From assembly GCA_000787465.1 (NCBI GenBank), contig JSYX01000071.1, forward strand, positions 23,193 to 87,192: 64,000 nucleotides of DNA. The letters run 5' to 3'. The notes under the pieces are model-generated. The model saw only the letters and a program-made list of their open reading frames with translations. It did not search any database and was not told the DNA's origin. The translations under genes were made by a program, and so were the position numbers. Origin of the DNA: Thermomucor indicae-seudaticae. Its lineage: Eukaryota > Mucoromycota > Mucoromycetes > Mucorales > Lichtheimiaceae. Each line of letters opens with the position of its first letter. Within the stretch, counting starts at the first letter, position 1. This document shows, piece by piece, positions 21,581-32,371 of the stretch.

Positions 21581-23291
21581 TGTAATATGTCCGTCATAAT
21601 AAACATCAACTTGCATGCATGGTTCATTCACGCAACACCGAGGATCACTTGACGATCTCTTCTTCGAATTTGTGTCTGGGGTACCGTTTATCGAAGCCGC
21701 GAATTAGTTATAGTTGCCACATCGACAGCTGTTAGCCTGTCACGTTGTTGTCCTTGATAATCGTAGAAGCCAGCATCAACTGCACTTGCACAACAAGTAT
21801 GACTTTTGCAGTCACCATAGTATCAGATGCGTGTTCGTTTCAGTTTTTCGGCTACCATGGAATCAGCTTGTCCGAGAATCCGGGAAACAGGATCGACCAG
21901 GGAAAGAAGCTGAATACGCCGCTTAACTTGTAATCTATCAAAACAAACGTTTTCACTTAAACGACGATACTCTTTTTCGAATATATACAGCGTCTGTACA
22001 AACTGAGCGGCACCCTGAGGGTACCCATGGATGACTATATCTTTTATTCTTTCTGTCTGTGATCGCACCACAACTGTCTCCAATTGAGCGGCCACTGGTT
22101 ATTTAGACTGCGAGATTGTTGGAACTAAATCAAAACCGATAAGTAGATAGGATCACAACCGCAGCAAAAGTGCATCCTGTGGCTCGTTTTGATATGAAGA
22201 CGGCATCGGTCAGTCTAATTTTACTTTGACAAGCAAGAGTTTCGGTTCCATAAAAGGATTAACTATCTGGATGATGAACACTACTCTAGCTGTAAGAAAT
22301 GCAGCACGATATTTGTTCAGTCGTCAAGATAAGCATTGCCGATTCTGTATTTGGAAGGTCAAAAAGCAACTGGTTTTCATGCAATGATTTATCAGTGCTT
22401 TAGTCCGGTTCACGGCTCCAGAAGCCAATCCGTTCTCGTTGACGGCTTCTCGGCTGTCTTAAAATTTCACTAAAAATTAGATCAAGTCGCCGCTGACGAC
22501 ACCTCCTTTAGGAAATCAGATAGGAATAATACGGATGCTGAGAATATCGCTGAACAAAGGATGTTTTCCAGCTTTGTCATTTTTATTGAATCAAACAGCT
22601 CTGCTCTCTTCGTCATCGGCGTCATAGTAAACCTCGTTGTCATATGTAACCTTGATTTGTGCAAACGGCAGCAAGAGCGATTGTTATCAAGCACTGCCTT
22701 AATCTTCTGGTTTCAATGACGATGTGCGGGTAGCCTTATGTCCACTGTACTGCATTATTTTCCTTGCCTAGACGCGTAATCCTCTGGAACTTCCGGCATT
22801 AACGCACAAGCGAAAGAAACTCTTCCACCTTTTCTGCGTATAACAACTAGATATCTTTGTCGAATTTTGGCTTGTTTTCTTCGTAAGTATGTCCTCCTTT
22901 ATAGCTTTAGCCCTTGTCACTCGGACGAAAGACAGCCTTTTATCTTCTTCTTTCGTGCTGCGCAGGTATCCATGTCAAAAATCAGGCTTCCAGCAATTGT
23001 CTACTTGAATGGTTCCACCCACGCCATCGTTACTGTCTTTGTCATCAGATCAGCATCGAGCAGTTGACCAGCAACAAAGACCTGTTACAGCAACGACCTG
23101 TTGCGTTGACGGCAAGGTTATAACTATCAAAGCACAGGTGGGAAAAGATAACGTTAATTGACAGCTCAGAGTGTGGCTTGCGAGGGCTGACGTTAAAAAC
23201 GAGGGGACTGCGTCTCGGGGAGGACGCTCAAAAAATTTTTGACAGAGGATTTCATTGTTTTTTTCTTTACACTGACTTTTTATCGTACATC
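21581..23291. other. 1.7-kb stretch without a sure gene
   Basis: A minus-strand open frame at 21823-22092 (about 90 residues, Gln/Glu/Lys/Arg-rich and helix-like, with IFEKEYRRLSENVCFDRLQV) looks protein-like. It has no ATG; a possible acceptor ccag lies just upstream, so it could be a 3' exon of an unidentified gene. Another short minus frame at 22482-22694 has no likeness to anything I know. The remainder appears non-coding. Confidence 0.3.
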
Positions 23292-25264
23292 ATGCATGCA
23301 ACTTCTGCCTCTGCTTCTACTGCGCGCGCATCTACTGCTTCTTCTTCTTCTTCTCTTTCTTCTGCTTCCTCGTCTTCGCCTTCGGGCCATTCTCGTCGCT
23401 TCGTGCGTTCGGCTCCGGCGCCTCTCATAGGTTTGCCCGTTACCTCTCTCGGCACGTCGCCTGTTCTTCCGCGCGTCGCCACATCCACGCCCTCTACTTC
23501 CGCCGTCGCTGCAGGTGTCAAGCGCGACTGGCCTTTTGACATGAAGCATGGTGTTAGTAAGCGCCAGAGATGCTCCGGCTCTCTTGGTTGCAGACTTTCT
23601 TTGCCCTCTCCGGTAGTCAGGTTCGTTGCGCAAGCTCCTGTGCCAGTAGCCTCTGGATCGGAAAGCGAAGGCCGAGTACCCTCTGTTTATGGGGTAAGGC
23701 TGGAGCGAGTACGTCCATGCGAAAGCCAGGCAGCCTCTGCTGTCAAGCATTCCGCTCCGGCTGAGTGGCCTGTCACGCCCAGAAAGCGCTTCGGCGTCTC
23801 TTCTGCTGGCTCTGGTGTTGCCCCGCTTCCCGTCGTCCGTGGCTTGTCTTCGGGTGTTACCGGTGGCTCGTCTTGTTCTTCTAGTCCTGCCGTGGCGTCT
23901 GGAGTCTCGTCGTCGGCTGCTTACGCTCCCCTGCGCCGTAGTGCGCGTCTTGCTTCTCGTGTCCGTCGCGGTGCGTCCTGGGAAGCTTCGTCTTCCGGTG
24001 GTCTTCCTTCTGGTGCTCGTTGTGGTGGTCGTGCGTCTCGCGCGTCTCGCGGTAGTGGTTCGGTTTCTGTTGCGTCTGCTTGTGGTACATCTGGTGCGGG
24101 GGTGTTGCGTGCTGGCCCGTCCGGCTCTGGTTCTGTCGGTGTCTCTGGTGTGGGCACATCTGGTGTTGGTTGTGGTGCTTCTTCCACACTTTCGTCTGGT
24201 GGTTCTTCTGCAGCTGGTTCTGCTTCTACTTCTCGGGCTGGCCCCTCTGGCGTTCGTTCTGCAGCTAGTTCTGCTTCTTCTTCTCCGGCTGGTTCCCCTG
24301 GCGTTGTTCCTTCGGCGGCTTGTCCCGCTTTTTCTCGAGCAGGTTCCGCTGGTGTCTCCTCGTCTGTCGCTCTTGGCACTGGAGCTCATACCGAGGCCGT
24401 TGTACGAGCACGCTCAGGTCAAACCGCTCCCGATGATCCGACCGATCGGGAATTCATTATTGGATCACTCAAGGCGATCGAAACGGATCATTCGGTTGGG
24501 CATGCCGACATTACGGCAAGAGGCAACTTATTGCATCACCGCAATGCGGTTGTTGACTGGTTGGCGGAAGTCCACTTAACCTGTGCGTGCCCCAGGCGAC
24601 TTACCTCCTGGCAGCCCATATCATGGACCGGTTCTTGGCTGTCAGGATGGTGGATCCCGATGAGATCCGATACAAGGAGGTGGCGCTCGCCTCAAGTTAT
24701 ATCGTCTGCAGCGTCGGTGAAGACGGTGGGCGCCGCCTCCGGGAGCTCGTCGCCCAGCAGCCAGGCATCAGTCAAAGGACCGTTGGGGCGCTGGTCATCG
24801 AAATCATGATCACGCTTGACTACCGCTTCCGGTGCCCCACGGCCAGCGAGTTCGCCTATGACCTCCTCTCCGAACAAGGGCCAGAAACATGCCTCATTGG
24901 CTTTTTCTTGGTGGAGATGGCGGTGGCGAACTTGCACCTGATGTCTGAACGGCCCTCGAGGATTGCTGCTGCAGCAGTGTGGCTTGCAAGGTCCATCGCG
25001 TTGAATGTTCCCCTCTATGAAGCCTGGGTAAGTAGTTCCTTTCTTGTCCACTGCGAACGATGATTTTGACGAACCTTTTCTTTACTTTCCTTTATTACAG
25101 ACCCTCCAACTTCAAACTACGTCTGGGTACGGGCAGCGGGAACTACAGGGCCTTGTAGCGAGCCTGGCAAGCTTCGCGACACAGCCACCCGCCTGTTTGC
25201 AAAGTGGGCGGCCCCTGGACTCAACCGGACGAGCGTCATGGTCCGCATGGTGCTGGGTGGCTAA
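23292..25264 (+). pseudogene. B-type-like cyclin with long Ser/Ala/Gly-rich head, frameshifted
   Basis: From the Met at 23292 about 400 codons are dominated by Ser, Ala, Gly, Val and Pro (SASASTARASTASSSSSLSS and similar). A cyclin N-fold follows: HHRNAVVDWLAEVHL, then in the next frame CVPQATYLLAAHIMDRFLAV, MVDPDEIRYKEVALASSYIV and DYRFRCPTASEFAYDLL. The cyclin C-fold continues to NVPLYEAW, a 75-nt intron (25027 on), then TLQLQTTSGYGQRELQGL. Two single-base frame breaks are needed: one between EVHLT and the CVPQ block (about 24583), and one near 25168, after which RDTATRLFAKWAAPGLNR runs to a stop at 25264. Either it is a decayed cyclin copy or the assembly has two indels. A 26-nt intron at the first break would delete the conserved VHL segment, so I doubt it. 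Confidence 0.6.
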
Positions 25265-27971
25265 GTCAAGGCAAGAGAAGCCCCCGGCGCCATGCATTGT
25301 TGACCAGTAAGTATACTTTTTTTGGCAAACAAAGTATGTCTATATTTCGTTAACATTTCTGTCCTATAGCCAGGCCAAGGCGCTCCTCAGGGTTGCCCTG
25401 CGAGCAGGCTGGGGTGCCCCCATCTGGACCATAACCCCCCCCCCGCTTAACGTGGATTTCCGCTACCAAGGCAAGGAAACAACAAGCATGGCCCGAAGCT
25501 GGTCTTCGGGCCTAATAGATAACCAAGGTTCCAAAAAAAAACGAGCAAGCAAGACGACAAAGAAGTCCCAGCCGAAGCATCAAGACTATAACTCAAGGCA
25601 GCTTCGGCGAGCGGTAAGGGGGGTTATATCAAGCGGTCCGGGTGGGTCATTCTCAGGGAAACGGCGTCCTTTCAAGAACCAAATCCAATTGGAAAGACAT
25701 TCATGTATACGGCGTCGCTGACGACAAGACTTTCAACGACTGATGACGCTCAATCAAAATGAAACATTCAAGAGGAACAAGCGTCCTGGTACTTGCATGA
25801 CGTCAAGATCTCAACTGACAGCTTTCTCGAACGAGAAAGTCTACGTTTTTCAACGAAGTTCTCTTGAACAACAGTTAAGAAAAACCGCAAGGCTATCTCT
25901 CATGCTTACTATCAAGATGTTCGTTCGAGATCAATCTATTTTGACGGTGAAGACGTTTGCTGCACTCTCATTTTTGTTTCTTCAAATTGGCAATTCAACG
26001 AGTGTGGCAGTGTTGCATTATTGTGCGAATGAGAACTTCACACTTCACCCGCAAGCGTTATCCGGGAGGGATCATGTTACGACACAGTCTCCTGGACAAC
26101 AACGACAGCTTTGGATACTTGGTTCCCTTAGCAAAACACTTCGAGGAAGCATTGGAAGAACATACGAACCATTTTGGCCATGTAACCAACTCCAAGCTGA
26201 TGTGGCGTTGGGTCGTCAAGACAGTGTGTCTTTTATCCTGGTGTTTGCAATCTTCTACACTGTGGATCTCTTTCTATGGTGCACTATCTACTACGAAAAA
26301 GATCCGGTGTCCCTGCCGCAATTGAATCGAACTTTTCCCTGATCGGTTCATTGTGACTCTGTACGATAATCAGTCAGTCAGTCAGTCGATCGATTACGGC
26401 ATCTATATCATGCCGGCGTCTTGAACTTCTGGTGCTGGTGGACCCGCGGTCTCGTCGCTGTTCTGTTTTCTGTCGTATCGGTGACAACTGGGCGCTGGTA
26501 CGGCAAAAGTGGTATCACTTTCACATCACATCATGGACTTGGACGAAAACGAGAAATCGCTGGTGCTCTCCTACTCTTTCTTGAGAAGTCTCTCGTTTCA
26601 TTTTTGGTGACCTTACTCTTCGGCCACGGTGAATAGGGTATATAAAAATACTCATTTATTATACTGCGCAAATACTTATACACAATTTTTTCATTGTAGG
26701 CTTGAAGTATTACTGTCCTTTTTGCCCTGGTGTCACATGTGCAGCCGTAGCAGTTTTGATCGATGCTGGCGTGGGCGAAAGCTTATGGCTGTTTTCCGGT
26801 ATCAGTTCAAGGCCTCTTTATACGCTGGTGTCCGAAGACCACTTTCGGTTGCTGTCGAGTTTCCCCTTCTTCGCTTGTCCGGTAAATTCGTCTATGTTTC
26901 CGTGAAGAATCAAGACATATTTGGATCATTTTTTGGAGAAGGTAGACTGATTTTTGTCGTCTGTTATGCGGCATATTAACGGTTGTCGCAGGTCGCTTAT
27001 CCTATTAATCCGCGGTGATGTCAAGGCTGACCTATCCAGCTTCAACTTTAGCATCATTCGCGAGCCAAGCTTCGGTTCACCAAGGATTCTTTTCCATGCG
27101 GCATAATCTGTTGCTTGCCCAAACACTCTTGACAAGGAGAAGTTAGCTATCTTGTAAGTATAATTGCGATCTTGATTCTATCCACCCTTTTTGAACCAAT
27201 TCTCTTTTCGTGCGTCTTGTTTATCTCAGACTCTGCCCACTGTCATTTAGTAGACTTGTGGAGAAGTTACACAAACTCGTCTCTATTTTTATTGAGCAGG
27301 TCCCTTATGATCCAAGGATAGTCGAAGCCATTACAGGTAAGTCTAGCACTCTAACAACGTTTCACTGAGCTCCCATGGCACTAATTGTGATTATTGTATG
27401 TTTTTTTTCTGGCCTGCTAGATTAAATCCCTCACTTTAGAATTCTAAATAAACCTGCATTGTCGGCTTCAGTGTACAGTTCAGTGGCAATGGTCTTCTGA
27501 TCACATAGATAATTCAATAGCTACAATAAATCTGAGGAACTTATAGATGTCTAACATTTGCAGCTTTTTTACGATGAATAAGTAATCGATTCACAAACAG
27601 AACAAAGGAATAAAGTATCCGTATCAAAGAACATGCGACAAGCCCGGCAAGCAACGTTGTTTACAATCAATCTTTGCGCTTGTTTTTGGTCCTATGGAGG
27701 AATAGTATGGCGATCATACTGGGTAACGCTCAAACAGCCTTTTACTATTGCACAGCCATTTATCCTTAAAACTGCTTTTCCCCGAAAAATATTACCAATG
27801 ATGGCTGTGGATTCGATTTTATGTACGGAAGAACTAGTGGTCAATCGACGTATAAGCATGATCAGGACATGTCATGGCTTAATTGAAGGCACAGTGCATG
27901 CCTGCAACCTTGTCAGTTTCTAATATTACGAGCAGGATAACTCCGTGCATGTAACTTTAGCTGAAAAGAGT
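25265..27971. other. 2.7-kb stretch of apparently decayed sequence
   Basis: A poly-C run lies at about 25435-25444 and a (CAGT)4 microsatellite at 26371-26386. Protein-like pieces occur in changing frames, for example HSLLDNNDSFGYLVPLAKHF near 26085 and FSRLVEKLHKLVSIFIEQVP near 27250. The latter is bounded by a good acceptor (tatctcag, ending at 27229) and a good donor (acag|gtaagt, about 27335). None joins into a complete gene by hand. They may be remnants or exons of an unidentified gene. Confidence 0.35.
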
Positions 27972-29335
27972 CTATAGTCCAAGCCTTCCCAACGCATGCT
28001 TTAGCTTCGCTTGATAATATACAAGGCTGTCTTTGTCGTATTTCTCTAAAGCAGCGACGGTTTCCGGAGGATATTCTTCTGTAAGAGAAGGGCGCTCTTG
28101 TGGTATAATTGTGCTTTCTGGCAAAACCAATAATGTCTCACCTGGTAGAAACCATGAGAAACGTTGTTTTTGACCTATCTTGTTTCTGAACTCACCTATG
28201 CGGGATGGCTCCTTGATAAGTGTCAGCACGGCTTCAACGACAGCAGACATTTTGACGCGGGGAAAGGCTTTGATGAGATCTGCTGCTGGGCTAGGTTCTA
28301 CTGGATCTTGATCTGAAGTTACGGTGTCCAGTAAGTCGGTTTCTAATCTTGATCTATTAGTGACTCTAGCGTCTTACGTGCGAAATAGCCATTTACCGAT
28401 AAAAGCGGGACAGACTGAGGGAAGAAAAGATAAGAATGTTGAATGATTGTCAAAAAAAAGCTATTAGTTACCAGCGTTTACTCGAACGTTACATATCTCA
28501 GCTAGCATATCCAGGCTTCTTGTCCACCCAATAACGGCATGTTTTGTCGTACTGTAAACGTTCAGACAACTACAATTCAGCGATATGAGAACCCTGTTTC
28601 CTTCAGACACTGGACTAAAACTTACGGCATGGTAAAGAATCCAGCAGCAGAGGCAGTGTTGACTATAACGCCGCCGCCTCGCTTAGCAAGGTGCAGAACC
28701 GCTACCTTGGTGCCTATGGAGATGGTAGGGTCGGTTATCCGCTAATTGACATAGATTGCAAGTACCCATCGGATTACCTTTCATTACGCCCCCGATGTTC
28801 ACATCAAGAATCTTCTGATCTTGTTCATCTAAGGTTATATCATCTCGATGAATGGTACGAAGTCGGGTACTCATTCAGGAGAGCTTTTACCATCAAACGG
28901 CTCAAATAACGAATCGCTGCTTCTGGCGATACCAGCATTCAGACATATAATCTAGAAAGTCTGCTAGTTCGTGGCCAAGCAATACATCCTAGCGGTTACC
29001 AAAGAAAACTTAAATCTACACCACCGAGTTCTTTTTCAGTGAGGTCGAATAGTTTGACAAGGTCAGCATACTTTGTCACATCTGTATAAGCAAAGATTGC
29101 TACTTTCTGTCCAACACTGTCACGTATGAAAAAATAAGCAGGTCATCAAAGAATTATCATCGATTCATTGAGCTGTTAACCTTTCATTTAATTCTCGTGC
29201 AAACTGTTCGCCTTCGGATTGCAGAATATCAGCCAGGGCAACCTTTGCGCCTTCTTTTACCAGCGAGAGAGCAATGGCCCTTCCGACCCCTCGGCTGCCA
29301 CCTGTTATCACAGCGATTGTATCTTTTAAAAGCAT
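27972..29335 (-). CDS. Short-chain dehydrogenase/reductase with a damaged splice donor
   Basis: About 280 residues in roughly nine small exons. The Rossmann start MLLKDTIAVITGGSRGVGRA has the TGxxxGxG cofactor loop. Next come LNAGIA (the NAG motif), VIVNTASAAG with the catalytic Ser, YSTTKHA (the catalytic YxxxK), and CPAFIETD. The last exons encode LLVLPESTIIPQERPSL and a helical tail to 27972. Most introns have good ends, but after LGGVD the expected donor reads TTAAGT (29013-29008) instead of GTAAGT. The only GT nearby (gtagat, six bases earlier) would drop two residues (VD) in frame. The gene may be newly damaged or use that cryptic site. Substrate unknown. Likely NAD(P)H-dependent. Confidence 0.75.
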
Positions 29336-29933
29336 TGAAACCCGTCATCTCTGTTATCATGGATCTGGGAACCTGGATATTGCGTTAGATATACACTCCG
29401 AGAACCCCTTTGGTGGCGGTGCATGTCCAACATTGGGTCTGCCTGAACCTCTTTTCGGTTTGTATCACCAGAGACAAGCAAGTTACACCTCATACTACCA
29501 GTTCTCAACCATTTGTTACAACTTTGCGTCGTTTGAGGTTGCATATGTGGTCTTGTGCTGCAAGACATAATAGCAGTGCTTTAGGCTCCGGGTATGCCTA
29601 ATTAGTAATTGATACAACGATCTTTATTACTTCCGAGCACAGGCTCAAAAGCGACTTGTCACGGTAAAGCTAGTCATTGAAATCACTGTCCTTTTTGCTC
29701 GCTAAGTCCGTGTTTTGTCACGGCTATTGAGCTTTCTCTAGTTAAACTATGTACCAAGGCAGCTGAGTTTACAGATCCGCTGATGCTAGGTAGATAAAGC
29801 GTTTATGCCGGAAGCGCTTATGGCAGAAATGCCAAACGTGGAGCAAGTAATCCGAATGCAGAGCTTAATAAAATTTCATTGTTCGGACATCGTACGATAG
29901 AGGAAGTTATTTTATTCTGAGGATATCATCTGA
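29336..29933. other. Intergenic, SDR / DUF4334 gene
   Basis: About 600 bp between two minus-strand genes. Opposed short frames at 29326-29601 carry no recognisable sequence. It probably holds the SDR promoter and the 3' flank of the DUF4334 gene. Confidence 0.35.
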
Positions 29934-30556
29934 CTAGGCAGTCTTTGCCTTGTTTCTTTTGAGGTAAAAGTACAAGATACCAAGCTCCTTGGGAAACATC
30001 TTCGTATCCATGGCACCAACAACTGTGTCTTCATCCACGTAGCGGAAGTGGTCTATGATTGGATGGGCATCATAGATCATGGCAGTGGAAGCAACTCCGC
30101 GATAGACGACTTCACGAAGCTTGTGAATAAATGATTTGGCCAGATTAGCAATCTTTTGGACAAAAGGAAGGATTCTGCGCAGCAAGACTTACGCGTGCTT
30201 TACCAAATTCTTCGAGCCAGACGCGATTATTGTTATCGTCATACACCATAACCGGCTCGACATCGTCAACGGAGTAAAAGTTCTTGCCAGCCCATCGTTT
30301 TTCTTTTAGTTGAGCCACGCCAGGATGACCGGTCTCAACATGACCCCCCGTCCATTCGCCTAGCATCGCGTTTGCGTCGACTGGACCAAGTTGGTTGAAG
30401 ACGGCTTCTATATCTGACTCCTGGACAGGCTTGCCACTTTCAACGAGCTGGAAAAACCGTTGTTGACTGACAAAAATACGTTAGTCTATTGACTCTAGCA
30501 TGTTCCCTCTTTGAAGGTGACAGTTACGGTGTCAATCCCTGCGTTTCGCTGGCCAT
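29934..30556 (-). CDS. DUF4334/GXWXG domain protein
   Basis: Three exons, about 170 residues, starting MASETQGLTPQQRFFQLVES at 30556. The GXWXG block appears as NAMLGEWTGGHVETGHPGV, followed by RWAGKNFYSVDDVEPVMVYD. After the second intron (donor gtaagt near 30193, giving GKARLREVVYRGVAST) comes the DUF4334 block AMIYDAHPIIDHFRYVDEDT and GAMDTKMFPKELGILYFYL. The two blocks commonly occur together in fungal and bacterial proteins of unknown function. Reading through the second intron would end the frame early, so splicing is required. The gene lies between the SDR and BolA genes, all on the minus strand. Confidence 0.82.
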
Positions 30557-31284
30557 GGCTGGGTGCTCTGCAGAATGATGGATATATGCCCTGGGAAATT
30601 GTTGTCTTTTATATATATGCTGCACGGATACAGGAAACCTAAAGATCCTTGTACCTTTCCCAAATACGATAATTCTCAATATCTACTTGCGATTTCTGGA
30701 TCTCCCGTGGTTTCTTTCACACAATGAAATTTCTTTAGCGCCCCGAGCGCGTCTACAGTATCAGCATTATAGGCTGTGCAACCTTGTGCCAGTGCATGAA
30801 TTCATTGTTTGGGAAAACCGAAATTTCCGCGATCGACCTGGGAACAGAGATATCTCCAGCATCCAAGAAGCTTAGCTCAAAGGTCATGCAATCATCCGGT
30901 CTTCGACAAGACCTAGTAGCCAATTTGTTGCTCATATCCACCTTCTGCAGGTCTCTCGTACTACATTGAAACGATGGATTTCGACTCCAATCGCAGGTAA
31001 TTTACAAGCTTTGCGACAAAGACGCGTGCAATATCGAGCCTTACAGATGGCATTTGCGAGATACTCGGAAGTTCATCTTGAATAACTCATTGGAGAAGTA
31101 CGTCTGCAACCAGCAGAATATTTTTAATCTGCCCGTTTCCCATGTGTCACCGTCAAAGTCAGATACGACAACTTGGGAACAAGAAGCACGCTGAAGTTCG
31201 CCCGTTCCATTATGCAGCAACGCGGAAAACTTAATCATGTATTGTATTTATCGGTTTTACATTGTACTTTTATGCTGAAGGTAT
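30557..31284. other. Intergenic, DUF4334 / BolA genes
   Basis: About 730 bp. Opposed frames of 60-65 codons overlap on both strands (30687-31238). None is recognisable and none has a good exon structure. Confidence 0.35.
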
Positions 31285-31693
31285 CTACTGTTGCTCCTGC
31301 TGCTTCTTTTGCCATTCTTCAGGTGTATAAGATTTCTGCCGACGTATCGTGTTGAGTTTGCAGGAGTGCATAAAAATGAGATAATGTTATCTGTCTCACC
31401 TGCGAAAAGGCGTGCACTTTGCTGATTTCTTCTTTCAATGCCTCATTCACCAGACGATGTCGTGCAAGTAGCCGCTTATCGCGAAATTGCGGTGAAACGA
31501 TAACGACTTCAAACATCTGACCGCAACCGCCTGATTGATCTACGACGTCCTACAAGGCTCGCCTTCGTCAAAACTAGGTAGCCTTACTTCTTGTTTGTTC
31601 CACTAGTTTTCTTACAACATGCTCAGCATCGAGACGCTCGATTATGATCGACTTGAGAGATTCGGCCGTAATTCCTGAATGAATGCCTGACAT
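31285..31693 (-). CDS. FRA2: BolA-like protein (Fra2/BOLA2 type)
   Basis: 92 residues in three exons (31693-31616, 31549-31400, 31335-31285). The N-terminal helix [19 protein letters not shown] is followed by [17 protein letters not shown], the BolA signature [13 protein letters not shown] and [14 protein letters not shown]. The HAF..K(S/T).TPE(E/Q)W ending is that of the BOLA2/Fra2 branch. These proteins bind monothiol glutaredoxins Grx3/4 with a shared [2Fe-2S] cluster and in yeast relay iron status to Aft1. The His of RHR and a Cys in SGGCGQ are the likely ligands, by family knowledge. It lacks a mitochondrial presequence, so probably cytosolic. Divergent from Lon. Confidence 0.92.
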
Positions 31694-32371
31694 AATAAAT
31701 AATGCAAATCACGAAGATTGAAGTAGTAGCGGGAAAGGCACTTCCAATTGAAAAAGTCGGGATTCAAGAGAAACAACAACGCTTGCGATGGTATCCTTCG
31801 TGTCTTCTTCACCCAAAGTATCCCTAACAGTCAAGTTCTCCCCTACTATCTACGCCGTCTATCTTGATTCATTTTCTTTTCTTTCATCCTACTCTGAAAT
31901 ACTCGGTATAACCTCCACGGTTGTCACACATACGAGACCAACAAAAAGTCATCTCAGTGAATGTCAACCCACCCAATAACGATACTAGTTCCGGGTTACC
32001 CAACGTCAAGACAATGGGCGGTATGATATATCATGAGTGGAGCTGTGGACTTACCACTCAGGAAAGTAAAAGCTTACGGCACAGCGTTCCAGAATTCCAA
32101 AAAAAAGTGTACAATAAGCGAAAGATAATGGCTGCTTAATATAGCATATAACATTTCTCTTGATCATTTTCATAACTTTACAAGTTCAAAATTACTTGCC
32201 TTTCAACACCTTCCCTTGCAATGGAACGGGTATCTTGTATCATAATCGGAGCTTCCACAAGACGTTGTCGAAGTTCACGGGTGAACTTTCCGCCTGAGTT
32301 TACCCGGGGAGGAAGTAACAAGCTCTTCTTGTTCGTTCCTGCACCTTCCGCCGTCTTCTATACCACACATA
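31694..32371. other. Divergent intergenic region, FRA2 / Lon
   Basis: 678 bp between opposed starts. A 68-codon plus-strand frame at 32221 overlaps the start of Lon in another frame and is not needed. No further features were seen. Confidence 0.35.

Noticed and set aside
23280..24389. A 369-codon minus-strand open frame opposite the Ser-rich head of the cyclin
   Set aside because: It is Arg/Thr-rich only because the plus strand is made of repeated Ser/Ala/Gly codons; no family likeness. It is an antisense shadow of low-complexity coding DNA.
24560..24595. A 26-nt intron (gtccac...ccccag) in the cyclin
   Set aside because: It would restore frame but remove the conserved VHL...PQ segment of the cyclin box and is shorter than any other intron here; a one-base frameshift explains the data better.
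27972..31693. A biosynthetic gene cluster made of the SDR, DUF4334 and BolA genes
   Set aside because: No core synthase, transporter or regulator nearby, and BolA is a general iron-cluster factor; the shared strand is probably chance.
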